Origin: a virus
IMG/VR virus record: IMGVR_UViG_3300022540_000472
Location: 1 to 64,000 of that record
Length of the DNA: 64,000 nucleotides
Reading direction: 5' to 3' (one strand)
Made by a program: the position numbers and the translations under genes. This document shows, in pieces, positions 6,390 to 15,612 of the stretch (position 1 is its first letter; each line of letters begins with the position of its first letter). The notes under the pieces were generated by a model. That model was not told where the DNA came from, searched no databases, and saw nothing but the letters and a program-made list of their open reading frames with translations.

Positions 6390-6479
6390 GGAGGGTCGGC
6401 GAAGACGGTGAGTCGCGCTTACCTGGAAAGTAAGTGGCCCCTTTAAACGGGTCTGAGGGTTCGAATCCCTTGCCCTCCT
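6390..6479 (+). tRNA. tRNA-Ser(GGA)
   Basis: Class II tRNA with acceptor GGAGGGT/GCCCTCC, anticodon arm CTTAC-CTGGAAA-GTAAG (anticodon GGA) and a long variable arm. Unlike the other tRNAs here, CCA is not encoded (CTA follows the discriminator), so it needs host CCA addition. Confidence 0.9.
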
Positions 6480-6547
6480 CTAAAGTTACATCCTCAAATG
6501 AACAGTCCTGTTCATTATCTCCCTAAAGTAAAACAATAAATATCTCT

Positions 6548-7147
6548 ATGAAATTACGATATGTAGAAATAGAAACATCAAAAATATATAATAGACTAGC
6601 AATTGAAAACCAAACATGTTGGAGCAATGCTCCGCAATGGCATGATACTTGGTTTGAACCTGAAACAATCAGCCTACGAAAACAATTCGCTGATATATGG
6701 CGCGAAGAGTTTGATAAAATAATTCCACATTTCAACAAACTCGAACAATCAATCCCAGTAGATGGAATCAAATCTCCAATAAGTCTTATATCTGGTCCTC
6801 CGCGTGACAAATTCCTTAAAACACCTGACTACACCGTACGAGGACATTATCCTCCTCAGTACTACTCAAATCTCGACAACCTATTATTCGTTCAACCATT
6901 TGGTGGCAGCCGAGTCACTGTTGCTGAGAAATTAGGAATTGAAAAGATTCCATGTGTCGTTCATGATTTCTCAAATTTATTCCCAGATGCTCCAGAAGTT
7001 AATCAGCGCAACTATCGAGATTGGTTTGATGATAATTATATGTTTTGTGGTCAGGCACCACACATACGGGATGGAGCTATGAATGCTCAACACAGAAATG
7101 CTCAACAAACAGCTTCAAGAATTGCTAAGGAGAAAATGAATGTATAA
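6548..7147 (+). CDS. ParB/sulfiredoxin-like domain protein
   Basis: 199 aa. The middle (residues 70-145) has the ParB N-domain style: VDGIKSPISL, then QPFGGSRVTVAEKLGIEKIP, in which the GGSR-type loop binds nucleotide in this fold. Phage relatives act as partition-like, nuclease or kinase proteins, so the activity is open. It overlaps the glycosyltransferase gene by 8 nt and heads the glycan island. An AATAAATA box ends 5 nt before the start, which would leave almost no leader. Confidence 0.55.
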   Translation: MKLRYVEIETSKIYNRLAIENQTCWSNAPQWHDTWFEPETISLRKQFADIWREEFDKIIPHFNKLEQSIPVDGIKSPISLISGPPRDKFLKTPDYTVRGHYPPQYYSNLDNLLFVQPFGGSRVTVAEKLGIEKIPCVVHDFSNLFPDAPEVNQRNYRDWFDDNYMFCGQAPHIRDGAMNAQHRNAQQTASRIAKEKMNV

Positions 7148-7820
7148 TGTTGTATGTCTTAAATGGGGAACAAAATTTACTCCAGAATATGTTAATAGAT
7201 TATTTTATGGCGTTCGTAGAAACACAACAGTTCCTTTTAAGTTTCATTGTTTTACTGATGACGCAACAGGATTAGATTCAGATATTCAACTTCATCCGTT
7301 ACCACATACTAATGTAGAAGGGTGGTGGCAGAAATTATATTTGTTCAGTGATGAAATCGATATTGAAGGACGAGTTCTATTCATTGATCTTGATACATTA
7401 ATAACTGGAAACATAGATAATTACATAACGCACAATAAAGGAATTGCTGTAATGCAAGACATTTGGCAGAAAGGAGATAATGTTGGTTCCGCTGTAATGT
7501 CATTCGAAGTTGGGCAGCATACACAAATTTGGGATACTTTTATTAAGGACCCAGTCGCAGCAGTAAGAAGTCTTCATCCACATGGTGACCAAAAGTGGAT
7601 ACAACGACATCAAGCTCAAAGAATGTATTGGCAAATTATGTATCCAGAACAAATACTTAGCTTCAAATCTGGTTGCAGAGGTGGACTTCCACCAACCGCA
7701 CGTATCATTTGTTATCATGGAAAACCTTCAATTATTGAATCGATGACAATTACAACACAAGTACAAGGATTTACTATACCACCAACAAAATGGGTAGAGG
7801 AGTATTGGAAAGATGACTAA
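7140..7820 (+). CDS. Glycosyltransferase, GT-A type
   Basis: 226 aa. FIDLDTLITGNID (residues about 81-93) carries the DxD metal/nucleotide-sugar motif, and the N-terminal VVCLKWGTKF strand fits a GT-A fold similar to GT8 or related families. Donor and acceptor are unknown. It overlaps both neighbours by 8 nt in a tight operon with a UDP-sugar dehydrogenase, so a uronic-acid transferase is a reasonable guess. Confidence 0.7.
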   Translation: MYNVVCLKWGTKFTPEYVNRLFYGVRRNTTVPFKFHCFTDDATGLDSDIQLHPLPHTNVEGWWQKLYLFSDEIDIEGRVLFIDLDTLITGNIDNYITHNKGIAVMQDIWQKGDNVGSAVMSFEVGQHTQIWDTFIKDPVAAVRSLHPHGDQKWIQRHQAQRMYWQIMYPEQILSFKSGCRGGLPPTARIICYHGKPSIIESMTITTQVQGFTIPPTKWVEEYWKDD

Positions 7821-8616
7821 ATTAAGTATGGGAATAATTGGGACTGGATTTGTTGGCGGTAGTGTTGCCAACGGATTCGACCAAAATGTTGAGCAATTAA
7901 TCGTTGACCCAAAATATAGCGAATTAACAATTGAACGATGTGTATGTAAATCACCTTCGTTAATTTTTATTTGTGTACCAACGCCACCAGCCGAAAATGG
8001 TGATGTGGATGTATCAATTGCAAGAACGATTCTTAAAGAACTTGATGATTTACATTATGAAGGAATTGTTGTAATTAAAAGTACTATTATACCTAGTCAC
8101 CTACAACAATTCCAACGAGACTTTGACTTGCGTATAGTGTATAATCCAGAGTTCTTAACAGAAGCAAATGCACATTGGGATTTTTGTAATCCTCCAATGC
8201 AAATACTAGGTGGCAAGTGGGAAGACTGTGAAGTGGTTGAAAAAGCTTATGTCCATCACAGCAGCGTAAATGTTGTTCCAACATTTAAAACAGATATAGC
8301 TACTGCAAGTATGTTAAAATATACAATCAATAGTTGGTTAGCGACCAAAGTAGTATTCATGAACGAATTAAGAGAATTATTTGAGGCTTCAGGTGCAGAT
8401 GCATCTTGGTCACAGTTTACTGATATGTTATCTCGTGATGTACGTATTGGACATTCGCATATGTCAGTACCTGGACCTGATGGATATTTTGGGTTCGGTG
8501 GACACTGCTTTCCAAAAGATACATCAGCCTTGTTGTATTATGCTAAATCTTTAGATAGTGATATGAGTGTATTGGAACAAGCTGTAACAAAAAATAAAGA
8601 GGTACGAGATGACTAA
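7813..8616 (+). CDS. UDP-glucose/GDP-mannose dehydrogenase family, short form
   Basis: 267 aa. The Rossmann motif GIIGTGFVGGSVA is at residues 8-20 and the catalytic cysteine is C232 in GFGGHCFPKD. Members oxidise a UDP- or GDP-hexose to the uronic acid with two NAD+. Usual length is 390-450 aa; this protein stops after the central domain and lacks the C-terminal UDP-binding domain. It could still work if the remaining domains bind the substrate, or may use another partner. The 4-epimerase further downstream would act on its product. Confidence 0.85.
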   Translation: MTKLSMGIIGTGFVGGSVANGFDQNVEQLIVDPKYSELTIERCVCKSPSLIFICVPTPPAENGDVDVSIARTILKELDDLHYEGIVVIKSTIIPSHLQQFQRDFDLRIVYNPEFLTEANAHWDFCNPPMQILGGKWEDCEVVEKAYVHHSSVNVVPTFKTDIATASMLKYTINSWLATKVVFMNELRELFEASGADASWSQFTDMLSRDVRIGHSHMSVPGPDGYFGFGGHCFPKDTSALLYYAKSLDSDMSVLEQAVTKNKEVRDD

Positions 8617-9418
8617 TTTAATCTTTCAAGTTTGTGTTGGTCCAAATCCACCAGCGTTCTATGAAACGTGTATAACATCTGCAAAACAATACGCTGACCA
8701 GATTGGGGCAGACCATATAGTTCTTAGAGAACCTGAATTAAAAATCCGTCCACTAAATTCTCATAGAAGTGAGCAAGCAGTTGAACGGCTAGGGTACCTT
8801 CCAATATATGAAAAAGAAGTTGCTTTTAAGTACCTTGACCGATATGATAATATTGCAATTGTTGATAGTGATATCTTTATACGTGAATCCGCTCCTAACA
8901 TATTTGATGAGTTAGATGATGATACAATATTTGCAGGAGTAGCAGAAAGAGATATGCCTCTCACAGCACAATACATACAAAAGATTAAAGCGTATAGCCA
9001 AGGACAATATAATTCATTACAAGATGTTGATTGGAAGTGGAGTCCTACTCATGGTGCTGAATTTTATAATATGGGATTAATGGTATTTTCAAATAAAATT
9101 ATTGAATACTTGAATGGTGAGACACCTGAACAATTTATTAGAAGACCTGAATTTGAACGATTCGTAAATGGTGAAGGTAATTGGAAATGGTCAACAGACC
9201 AAACATTATTAAACTACTGGGTTAAACAATCTGGAATGAAGGTGAAAAATTTAGATTGGAAATGGAATACATTATTCAAAGGTGTACGAGATGAGATGCT
9301 ACCAGAATCTTACTTTATTCATTTCTTTTTATCTGGTAACTTACCTCAGAATGGTAAGGAGATTCCATCAATCATTGCGGACCTCGATAAAGCGGCTACA
9401 ATAAAAGGACACGGATAA
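8609..9418 (+). CDS. Glycosyltransferase-like protein
   Basis: 269 aa. NIAIVDSDIFI near residues 91-101 is a DxD-type motif at the end of a hydrophobic strand, and the N-terminal half has a GT-A look. It overlaps the dehydrogenase and abuts the sulfotransferase (ATG shares the stop). Substrate unknown. Confidence 0.6.
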   Translation: MTNLIFQVCVGPNPPAFYETCITSAKQYADQIGADHIVLREPELKIRPLNSHRSEQAVERLGYLPIYEKEVAFKYLDRYDNIAIVDSDIFIRESAPNIFDELDDDTIFAGVAERDMPLTAQYIQKIKAYSQGQYNSLQDVDWKWSPTHGAEFYNMGLMVFSNKIIEYLNGETPEQFIRRPEFERFVNGEGNWKWSTDQTLLNYWVKQSGMKVKNLDWKWNTLFKGVRDEMLPESYFIHFFLSGNLPQNGKEIPSIIADLDKAATIKGHG

Positions 9419-9966
9419 TGATTATTAATAAAACAAATAACTTTATTTTCGTTCATGTTTACAGAACAGGTGGAAGTAGTATTGATAGATCGTTTGGTGG
9501 AACTACAAATGGAATGCCAACACATACTAAACTTGAAGAAGTTCCAAATTGGGAAAAATATTTTTCTTTTGGTGTTATTAGAAATCCATGGGATAGGACA
9601 GTTTCTTCTTACAACTACTTAACTACGAAAAAACAATTTACAGGAACTTTTTTTGAATATATACATATGTTTGCCGAAGGTAGATTAAAAACAGCAAAAA
9701 AATACGCTCAACATGATATGGTTAAAAATTGTTCCTATGTTATGCGATTCGAGTATTTACAAGAAGATTTCAATGAAGTGTGTAAACTAATTGGTATTCA
9801 ACCACCAAACCTTCCTCATGTATGGAAAACGGAACACAAGCCTTACACAGAGTTATACACAGAAGAAATGAAACAAATTATTGCAGAAGCATCATCTGGT
9901 GATGTCGAAGAGTATGGTTTTTCTTTTGAAGGAACAGCTACAAAAAATGTAGGTGACAAACGATGA
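9418..9966 (+). CDS. Sulfotransferase
   Basis: 182 aa. FVHVYRTGGSSI (residues 11-22) fits the 5'-phosphosulfate loop and RNPWDRTVSSYNYL (residues about 57-70) the 3'-phosphate-binding motif of PAPS-dependent sulfotransferases. It would transfer sulfate from PAPS to a carbohydrate. The loop has R where many enzymes have K. It overlaps the next glycosyltransferase by 4 nt. An APS-kinase-like gene at 15581-16009 could supply PAPS. Confidence 0.8.
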   Translation: MIINKTNNFIFVHVYRTGGSSIDRSFGGTTNGMPTHTKLEEVPNWEKYFSFGVIRNPWDRTVSSYNYLTTKKQFTGTFFEYIHMFAEGRLKTAKKYAQHDMVKNCSYVMRFEYLQEDFNEVCKLIGIQPPNLPHVWKTEHKPYTELYTEEMKQIIAEASSGDVEEYGFSFEGTATKNVGDKR

Positions 9967-10658
9967 GAGCTTTTGTGATTACACTAAAAGATAACACATA
10001 TTCTGAGAAGAAAGCATCGGAATGCATCGCATCAGCCGCAGGTTTTGAGACCGCCGTAGAACGGTTCTACGGCGTTGATAAGCTGCATGCTGAACAGGTG
10101 ATGAATGACCACGATCTCACGTGGAAATGGGCTAAGAACAATACTGAGAGCGTGATATGTCCAATTTCTGGCCTCAAACAGTTCCCATATAATGCGGCTG
10201 ATTTGAGAGCGAAAATAGGATGCTCAATGTCCCATTATCTGTTATGGAAAAAATGCATTGAACTGGATGAGCCTATTCTGATATTAGAACATGATGCAGT
10301 ATTTTTACGAGAACTTCCTGACTTTGAATTCAAAGGAATATGTCAAATCAATGACCCTTCAGGTGCAACCCGAAAAGGACATTGGTGGAGTCAGCAAATG
10401 ATAGCTCGTGGTGGTTTTGGTGCTTTTGAAAAAACATGGGTAACATCAGAGAGCGAACGAATGATTCCAGATGGCCTTGCAGGTAACTCAGCATATGTAA
10501 TTAGACCTTGGGCAGCAAAAGAGCTGGTAAACACATTTTATAAATACGGCGTATGGCCAAATGATGCTACAATGTGTAAACAATTGTTTCCTTATTTGGA
10601 AGAATATTATCCATTTATAACAAACGTAAATCAAACACAATCAACGACAGTGAACTAA
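9963..10658 (+). CDS. Glycosyltransferase family 25 (LPS type)
   Basis: 231 aa. It has the GT25 layout: VITLKDN at the start, KIGCSMSHYLLWKKCIE near residues 80-96, then ILILEHDAVF near 101-110 with the acidic E-D pair, and a late GNSAYVIRPWAAKEL segment. GT25 enzymes add galactose-like sugars to lipopolysaccharide or collagen-type acceptors. The first 330 nt are visibly richer in G+C than the rest and contain a 21-nt palindrome, suggesting a recombined 5' part. Confidence 0.8.
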   Translation: MRAFVITLKDNTYSEKKASECIASAAGFETAVERFYGVDKLHAEQVMNDHDLTWKWAKNNTESVICPISGLKQFPYNAADLRAKIGCSMSHYLLWKKCIELDEPILILEHDAVFLRELPDFEFKGICQINDPSGATRKGHWWSQQMIARGGFGAFEKTWVTSESERMIPDGLAGNSAYVIRPWAAKELVNTFYKYGVWPNDATMCKQLFPYLEEYYPFITNVNQTQSTTVN

Positions 10659-10662
10659 TTAT

Positions 10663-11331
10663 ATGAAAAAACACTTTATACATATTCCAAAAAATGGTGG
10701 AATGACAATAAGACATTCGCCACACCTAAAAGGAAAAATTACATTATCTACACCAAACAATCATATTACCCCCGAATACACAAAACGGTTAAAAGCACAA
10801 ATGGTTAAATATGGTGAACATCATGGTAATGAACATGCACGGTGGAGAGATTTAAAAGAAAACATACGAAATGGAGAGTGTTTTGCTGTTATTAGAAATC
10901 CTTGGAGTAAGGTAGTATCACGATATACTTATAGTGAGCTAGCTCACAAAAATGGAAGTAAATATGCTCCAATGAGTTTCACATTTGAAGAATTTTTAGA
11001 ACAACGACACGAATTTGGTAATTTAGAGTTTTTCTGGCATAGAGCAATTAAAGGTTGGTTTCAACAAAAAGATCATGTGACTGATGACCAAGGTAATTTA
11101 AAAGTTGATATACTCAGGTTAGATCATTTGGATGAAGATATTAGCAAATATTTCAATATTTCTGTTGACATGAATGTTAGAAATTTAAGTAATGTATCTA
11201 ACCATAATTATAAAGATTTTTATAACGATTCAACGAAAAGAATTGTTGCTGATTGGTATGCTGAAGATATAGAGTTTTTTGGGTTCACTTTTGATGGTGG
11301 AGCTACAAAAAACATTTGGAATATAAAATAG
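10663..11331 (+). CDS. Sulfotransferase
   Basis: 222 aa. FIHIPKNGGMTIR (residues 5-17) is a clear 5'-phosphosulfate-binding loop with the catalytic-type lysine, and VIRNPWSKVVSRYTY (residues about 72-86) is the 3'-phosphate motif. It resembles the sulfotransferase-2/heparan sulfotransferase families. It is the second sulfotransferase in the island and differs strongly from the first, so it probably has another acceptor. Confidence 0.83.
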   Translation: MKKHFIHIPKNGGMTIRHSPHLKGKITLSTPNNHITPEYTKRLKAQMVKYGEHHGNEHARWRDLKENIRNGECFAVIRNPWSKVVSRYTYSELAHKNGSKYAPMSFTFEEFLEQRHEFGNLEFFWHRAIKGWFQQKDHVTDDQGNLKVDILRLDHLDEDISKYFNISVDMNVRNLSNVSNHNYKDFYNDSTKRIVADWYAEDIEFFGFTFDGGATKNIWNIK

Positions 11332-11344
11332 GAGTAAAAATGGT

Positions 11345-11917
11345 ATGATGTTTGGAAAGAATCCAGGAACCAATGAGACTTGGAAAAGAATACCAAATGG
11401 TTCAATAGGTGTAGAGCTTGGAGTTTGGAAAGGTGACTCAAGTGAAAAGTTTTTACAACGTGCTAAACATCTACACTTAGTTGATCCTTGGTCTGTTGTT
11501 GCGTATGAAGACTCAGATGAATTTGGAAATTATGAAGGATACTTAGATCGTTACTCTAAATTAGTTGGCTCACGAAATCCGAAAGATTTTCAAAAGTATT
11601 ATGATGACATTGCTGAATCTGTACAATTAAAATTTAAAAATAATCCTGTAACTATTCATCGGATGACTACAGATGAGTTCTTTGATACATTTGAAGGTCA
11701 GGTCGATTGGGTATATGTAGATGCACTACATAATTTTGAGGGATGTCTTTCAGATTTAAGAAACTCGCTTAAAATTATCAAAGTGGGTGGAGTTATATTT
11801 GGAGATGACTACGGTAATAAACCAGGTGTAATAAAAGCTGTCGATGCGTTTATCGCTGAAACAGGACTCACACTTGAAACTTTCTCGACGAATCAATATG
11901 AAATAAAGGTAACATAA
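11345..11917 (+). CDS. Class I SAM-dependent methyltransferase
   Basis: 190 aa. GVELGVWKGDSS (residues 21-32) is the SAM-binding glycine motif, WVYVDALHNFEG the acidic post-II region, and VGGVIFGDDY a TylF/macrocin O-methyltransferase-like block. It is likely a sugar O-methyltransferase, given the context. The start at 11345 was chosen for the GGAG 10 nt upstream; the next codon is also ATG. Confidence 0.75.
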   Translation: MMFGKNPGTNETWKRIPNGSIGVELGVWKGDSSEKFLQRAKHLHLVDPWSVVAYEDSDEFGNYEGYLDRYSKLVGSRNPKDFQKYYDDIAESVQLKFKNNPVTIHRMTTDEFFDTFEGQVDWVYVDALHNFEGCLSDLRNSLKIIKVGGVIFGDDYGNKPGVIKAVDAFIAETGLTLETFSTNQYEIKVT

Positions 11918-12465
11918 TGCATCCATCAAGTGTAGAAAATATGAAAAAGATACGAGCACAGTATCTCCAGTATCTAAACAAAATTGAGAATCCTAAAGTG
12001 CTTGATGTTGGTGGTTTACATAACCAACCAGAAAAATCATATCTGAGATTATTTGAAAATATTCCAGGTATTGAATGGACTGTTGCTGATATTGTTGAAC
12101 ATCCAAGTGTTAATGTAGTAATGACGAATCCATTTGTTCTTCCATTTGAAGATGAGACTTTTGATTTAGTTGTATCAGGTCAAATGCTTGAACATAGCGC
12201 AAATCCTTTTAAGAGTGTTGCTGAAATGCATCGGGTTTTAAAAACAGGTGGACGACTTGCTCTTGCAGCACCATCTGCAGGTCCTCGTCATGATGCTCAA
12301 GATGGGTGGAGATTCATGGATGATGCCTTCAGATTTATTGCTGAAGATATTGGTGGTATTGAAATAATCGCCGATTGGATTCATAAAGATGCGCCAGATA
12401 CCCGTTCACGTAAGTGGCAAGACCACCTATTTGTTGGAAAAAAAATACACAGAGAAATAAGATGA
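11917..12465 (+). CDS. Class I SAM-dependent methyltransferase
   Basis: 182 aa of the Methyltransf_11 kind: VLDVGGLHNQ (residues 28-37) as motif I, DLVVSGQMLEH near 85-95 and LKTGGRLALAAPS near 108-120. Its acceptor is unknown. It starts on the last base of the preceding gene and overlaps the next by 4 nt, so three methyltransferases are translated in series. Confidence 0.78.
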   Translation: MHPSSVENMKKIRAQYLQYLNKIENPKVLDVGGLHNQPEKSYLRLFENIPGIEWTVADIVEHPSVNVVMTNPFVLPFEDETFDLVVSGQMLEHSANPFKSVAEMHRVLKTGGRLALAAPSAGPRHDAQDGWRFMDDAFRFIAEDIGGIEIIADWIHKDAPDTRSRKWQDHLFVGKKIHREIR

Positions 12466-13226
12466 AATATTCAAAAGACAAGATTATGTCACACCTATAT
12501 AACTGCGATGATGGCTCATATGATAAAACAATTCCAGGATGGTGGAAGGATTCTGCGTTTGAAATATACGAAGCGTTTGACTTAATACAAAAGGATTTAA
12601 AGATAGAAGGGGATTTGTGTGAGATTGGAACTTGGTTTGGTCGTTCATTCTTAGCCCTACGAAACTTTGCAGAAGATCACGAGACGTGCATCGGTATTGA
12701 TATTTTTAAGCACAGCAAACACGAATATTATTCTGCTTTAATCAATAACATCGAAAAATGTTTTGGAAATCTTAACAGAAGTAAAATTATTAAAGTCTCT
12801 CCAAGCAGCTCCCCCACAGAGAAGTGTGAAGTTCTTACCCCATATACACCAATAAGAATATTTTACATAGATGGCGATCATTCGTATGCGGGGGCTTTAC
12901 TTGACCTCAACGTTGCTAAGGAAGTTCTTCACAAAGATGGGATTGTGTTCCTTGATGATTACGAAAACCCCAGATATGGACCAAACGTGACAAAGGCTGT
13001 TAATACCTTCATTAACGAAAACGATGATTTTGCTTTGGCTTTCTCGTCATCACAGCGAATATTTTTATGTAGGAAACATATGGTAGATTCATATGTATCG
13101 GCTATGTCAAAACTTAACTGGAATGTCAGCAAGGACATGGTGTGGGTGGATCTTATTAACTTTGAACATCCACATGGATATAACTCATGGCAACAGATGC
13201 AACAATTGCAAGAACAAAACATATGA
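12462..13226 (+). CDS. Class I methyltransferase-like protein
   Basis: 254 aa. LCEIGTWFGRSFLAL (near residues 48-62) is SAM motif I, and IFYIDGDHSYAGALLDL near 136-152 plus GIVFLDDYENP near 163-173 follow the Methyltransf_24 pattern. The frame is open to 12414, but the ATG at 12462 overlaps the previous stop as ATGA and is preferred. The C-terminal 60 residues are extra and unmatched. Confidence 0.7.
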   Translation: MKYSKDKIMSHLYNCDDGSYDKTIPGWWKDSAFEIYEAFDLIQKDLKIEGDLCEIGTWFGRSFLALRNFAEDHETCIGIDIFKHSKHEYYSALINNIEKCFGNLNRSKIIKVSPSSSPTEKCEVLTPYTPIRIFYIDGDHSYAGALLDLNVAKEVLHKDGIVFLDDYENPRYGPNVTKAVNTFINENDDFALAFSSSQRIFLCRKHMVDSYVSAMSKLNWNVSKDMVWVDLINFEHPHGYNSWQQMQQLQEQNI

Positions 13227-13250
13227 AGTCTTCGGACTGGTAGGTGATAA

Positions 13251-13904
13251 ATGAAAGGTTATGTAGGAATAGTTTTACAAATACCAGAATCAATGGCAGT
13301 AGGACTTAGGTGTATTGAATCTGGTAGAATGTTTGACATTGATGTTATAATTGAACCTGCTGTATATAAAGAATTTGCTATGGAACAGCTTGAATATCAT
13401 AAACTAAAACTATCAAAGTGGGATGAGTCATATTCAAGCATCGGTGCTGTAGTAGGAAACTTTATAACACAATATCGTTGTTGGAAACATATTGTTGAAA
13501 ATGATGAACCAGGTATTGTTCTTGAACATGATGCGATTTTTGTTGGACCTATTCCAGATTTAACAGGGAAAGGTGATATTATAAATCTCGGCAAACCAAG
13601 CTTTGGAAAATTTAAGTCTCAAAATCAACCTGGTGTATATCCTATGTTTTCAAAGACAGGTGGATACATTCCTGGTGCTCATGGATATTACCTTACCCCA
13701 AAAGGTGCTCAACAATTAATAGACAAAGCTAAAGTGTTAGGTGCAACTCCTTGTGATTTATTTTTGAATAAAACAAACTTTCCAGATATTAAAGAATTAT
13801 ATCCTTGGCCAATTGAAGCAGATGATTCATTTACAACTATACAAAAAGAAAAAGGTTGTGGTGCTAAACACAACTATAACGAAGATTATAAAATAATAGA
13901 GTAA
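13251..13904 (+). CDS. Glycosyltransferase family 25-like
   Basis: 217 aa. It follows the GT25 layout: GAVVGNFITQYRCWKHIVE near residues 63-81, PGIVLEHDAIF near 86-96, and GAHGYYLTPKGAQQLID near 142-158. It is a second, diverged GT25 in the island. Substrate not known. Confidence 0.75.
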   Translation: MKGYVGIVLQIPESMAVGLRCIESGRMFDIDVIIEPAVYKEFAMEQLEYHKLKLSKWDESYSSIGAVVGNFITQYRCWKHIVENDEPGIVLEHDAIFVGPIPDLTGKGDIINLGKPSFGKFKSQNQPGVYPMFSKTGGYIPGAHGYYLTPKGAQQLIDKAKVLGATPCDLFLNKTNFPDIKELYPWPIEADDSFTTIQKEKGCGAKHNYNEDYKIIE

Positions 13905-13907
13905 GAT

Positions 13908-14930
13908 ATGAAAGTATTAGTAACAGGTTCAGCAGGATTCATTGGTTCAGCAGTATGTTTAAAGTTACTTGAAAGAGGAGACGAAGTTATTGGGATTGAT
14001 AATCATAACGATTACTATGATCCACTTCTTAAAAAGGCTCGATTAGATCGACACATTAAACATTCAAATTATACTCATTATATGATCGATCTATCTAATA
14101 GAGATGATATCGCTGCAACTTTCAAATACCATAAACCACAACGAGTTATTAATCTTGCTGCCCAAGCTGGAGTCCGTTACTCATTGGAAAATCCACTTGC
14201 TTATGTTGATAGTAATTTGGTAGGGTTTGCTAATGTATTAGAGAGCTGCCGTCACAATAATGTTGAGCATCTTGTTTATGCGTCATCAAGTTCAGTGTAT
14301 GGAGCAAATACAACTACACCATTCTCAGTACATGACAACGTTGACCATCCATTAAGTTTATATGCTGCTACAAAGAAAGCTAATGAACTAATGTCACACA
14401 CTTATAGCCACTTATATAATTTACCAACTACTGGACTACGATTCTTTACTGTGTATGGACCTTGGGATAGACCTGATATGGCTTTGCAGAAATTTGCTAA
14501 AGCGATTTTAGCAGGAGATGAAATTGATGTGTTTAATTATGGACAACATCGTAGAGATTTTACATACATTGATGATATCGTAGAAGGTATAATTCGAGTA
14601 TTAGATAAGCCTGCAGAACCAAATCCTGATTGGAATGGGGACAACCCAGACCCTTGTACAAGCAATGCTCCATACAAAATATATAACATCGGAAACAATA
14701 ATGTAGTTGAATTATTAAGATATATTGAAGTATTAGAAGAGAATTTAGGCGTTAAGGCTAAAAAGAATATGCTTCCATTACAAGCTGGCGATGTTGTCGC
14801 GACATATGCAAATGTTGATGATTTGGTGCGAGATTTTGATTATAAACCAAGCACCAATATCGAAGATGGGATTAAAGAATTTGCCAAATGGTACAAGGAT
14901 TACTACGGTGAAACTCCACACTCAGGATAA
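13908..14930 (+). CDS. UDP-glucuronate 4-epimerase-like SDR
   Basis: 340 aa extended short-chain dehydrogenase. [12 protein letters not shown] (residues 5-16) binds NAD, Y-x3-K is present in [11 protein letters not shown], and DNHNDYYDP after the second strand is typical of UDP-glucuronate 4-epimerases. The expected reaction is UDP-GlcA to UDP-GalA. With the dehydrogenase at 7813-8616 it makes a two-step route from UDP-glucose to UDP-galacturonate. Full length for the family. Confidence 0.87.
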   Translation: MKVLVTGSAGFIGSAVCLKLLERGDEVIGIDNHNDYYDPLLKKARLDRHIKHSNYTHYMIDLSNRDDIAATFKYHKPQRVINLAAQAGVRYSLENPLAYVDSNLVGFANVLESCRHNNVEHLVYASSSSVYGANTTTPFSVHDNVDHPLSLYAATKKANELMSHTYSHLYNLPTTGLRFFTVYGPWDRPDMALQKFAKAILAGDEIDVFNYGQHRRDFTYIDDIVEGIIRVLDKPAEPNPDWNGDNPDPCTSNAPYKIYNIGNNNVVELLRYIEVLEENLGVKAKKNMLPLQAGDVVATYANVDDLVRDFDYKPSTNIEDGIKEFAKWYKDYYGETPHSG

Positions 14931-14933
14931 ATA
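14926..14933 (+). promoter_or_regulatory. T4-late-like promoter box
   Basis: GATAAATA, 24 nt before the membrane protein gene at 14957 and overlapping the epimerase stop. Confidence 0.45.
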
Positions 14934-14956
14934 GTTAATACACGGAGGTATTAAAA

Positions 14957-15298
14957 ATGGCAAATGCAGTTGACGCAGTAAAGAATAATCCATGGAAAAC
15001 AGTATTAGCTGCTATTCCTGTTCTGATAACTGTCATATATTTTGCAGTAGATGTAAGCAATTGGATTGTTACTCAAGAAGATTTAAACAATGCAAAAAGG
15101 GAAATTATTAATGAGATGCGTGATGAATCAGCAAAGATCCGTACAGCATATCTCCACGATTTAGAATCACGTCTTGAAGATGTAGAAGTTGAAATGGAAT
15201 CTCTCGAAGAAGCAAACCAAATAATTCCAACGGCAACAAGAAGAAAGGCAAAGAGACTTCAGCGTAGAATAAATGAAATCACAAATGGGATAAACTAA
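14957..15298 (+). CDS. Membrane-anchored coiled-coil protein
   Basis: 113 aa. One hydrophobic segment (residues about 16-36) follows a short N-terminus, and the rest is a charged coiled coil. The AUG has GGAGG upstream and a late-type box before that. It overlaps the exported protein that follows by a shared base (TAATG), an arrangement seen in lysis (spanin-like) or envelope gene pairs. The function is not established. Confidence 0.6.
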   Translation: MANAVDAVKNNPWKTVLAAIPVLITVIYFAVDVSNWIVTQEDLNNAKREIINEMRDESAKIRTAYLHDLESRLEDVEVEMESLEEANQIIPTATRRKAKRLQRRINEITNGIN

Positions 15299-15612
15299 TG
15301 AATAAAATTATAACTATATTATTTGCATTAATTATTATGTTACCAGTTGGATACGCTGCACCATCAATTAATGATGATATCCCATCTGTAGGTGAGCGGA
15401 TGCGAAATAACTTTAAGCAACAAGCTGAAATGGAAGGTCCGCTCACTGAAGAAGAACAAGAAGACTTAATTACTTGTCAAGAAAAAATTGATAGGTATAC
15501 CAAAAAAGTTAACAAATATGTCGGTAAAATTAATCTTGATGATTTTCAACAGTGGAAATTCAAACATTACACAAAACGTCTTAACTGGTGGAAGAAATAT
15601 TGCGCTGAATAA
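15298..15612 (+). CDS. Small secreted protein
   Basis: 104 aa. Residues 1-20 form a signal peptide with a likely cleavage after GYA-A; there is no lipobox cysteine. The mature part has two cysteines (near residues 57 and 102) that could form one disulfide, and is otherwise helical. It pairs with the coiled-coil membrane protein upstream. The 3' end overlaps the convergent APS-kinase-like gene by 32 nt. Confidence 0.6.
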   Translation: MNKIITILFALIIMLPVGYAAPSINDDIPSVGERMRNNFKQQAEMEGPLTEEEQEDLITCQEKIDRYTKKVNKYVGKINLDDFQQWKFKHYTKRLNWWKKYCAE

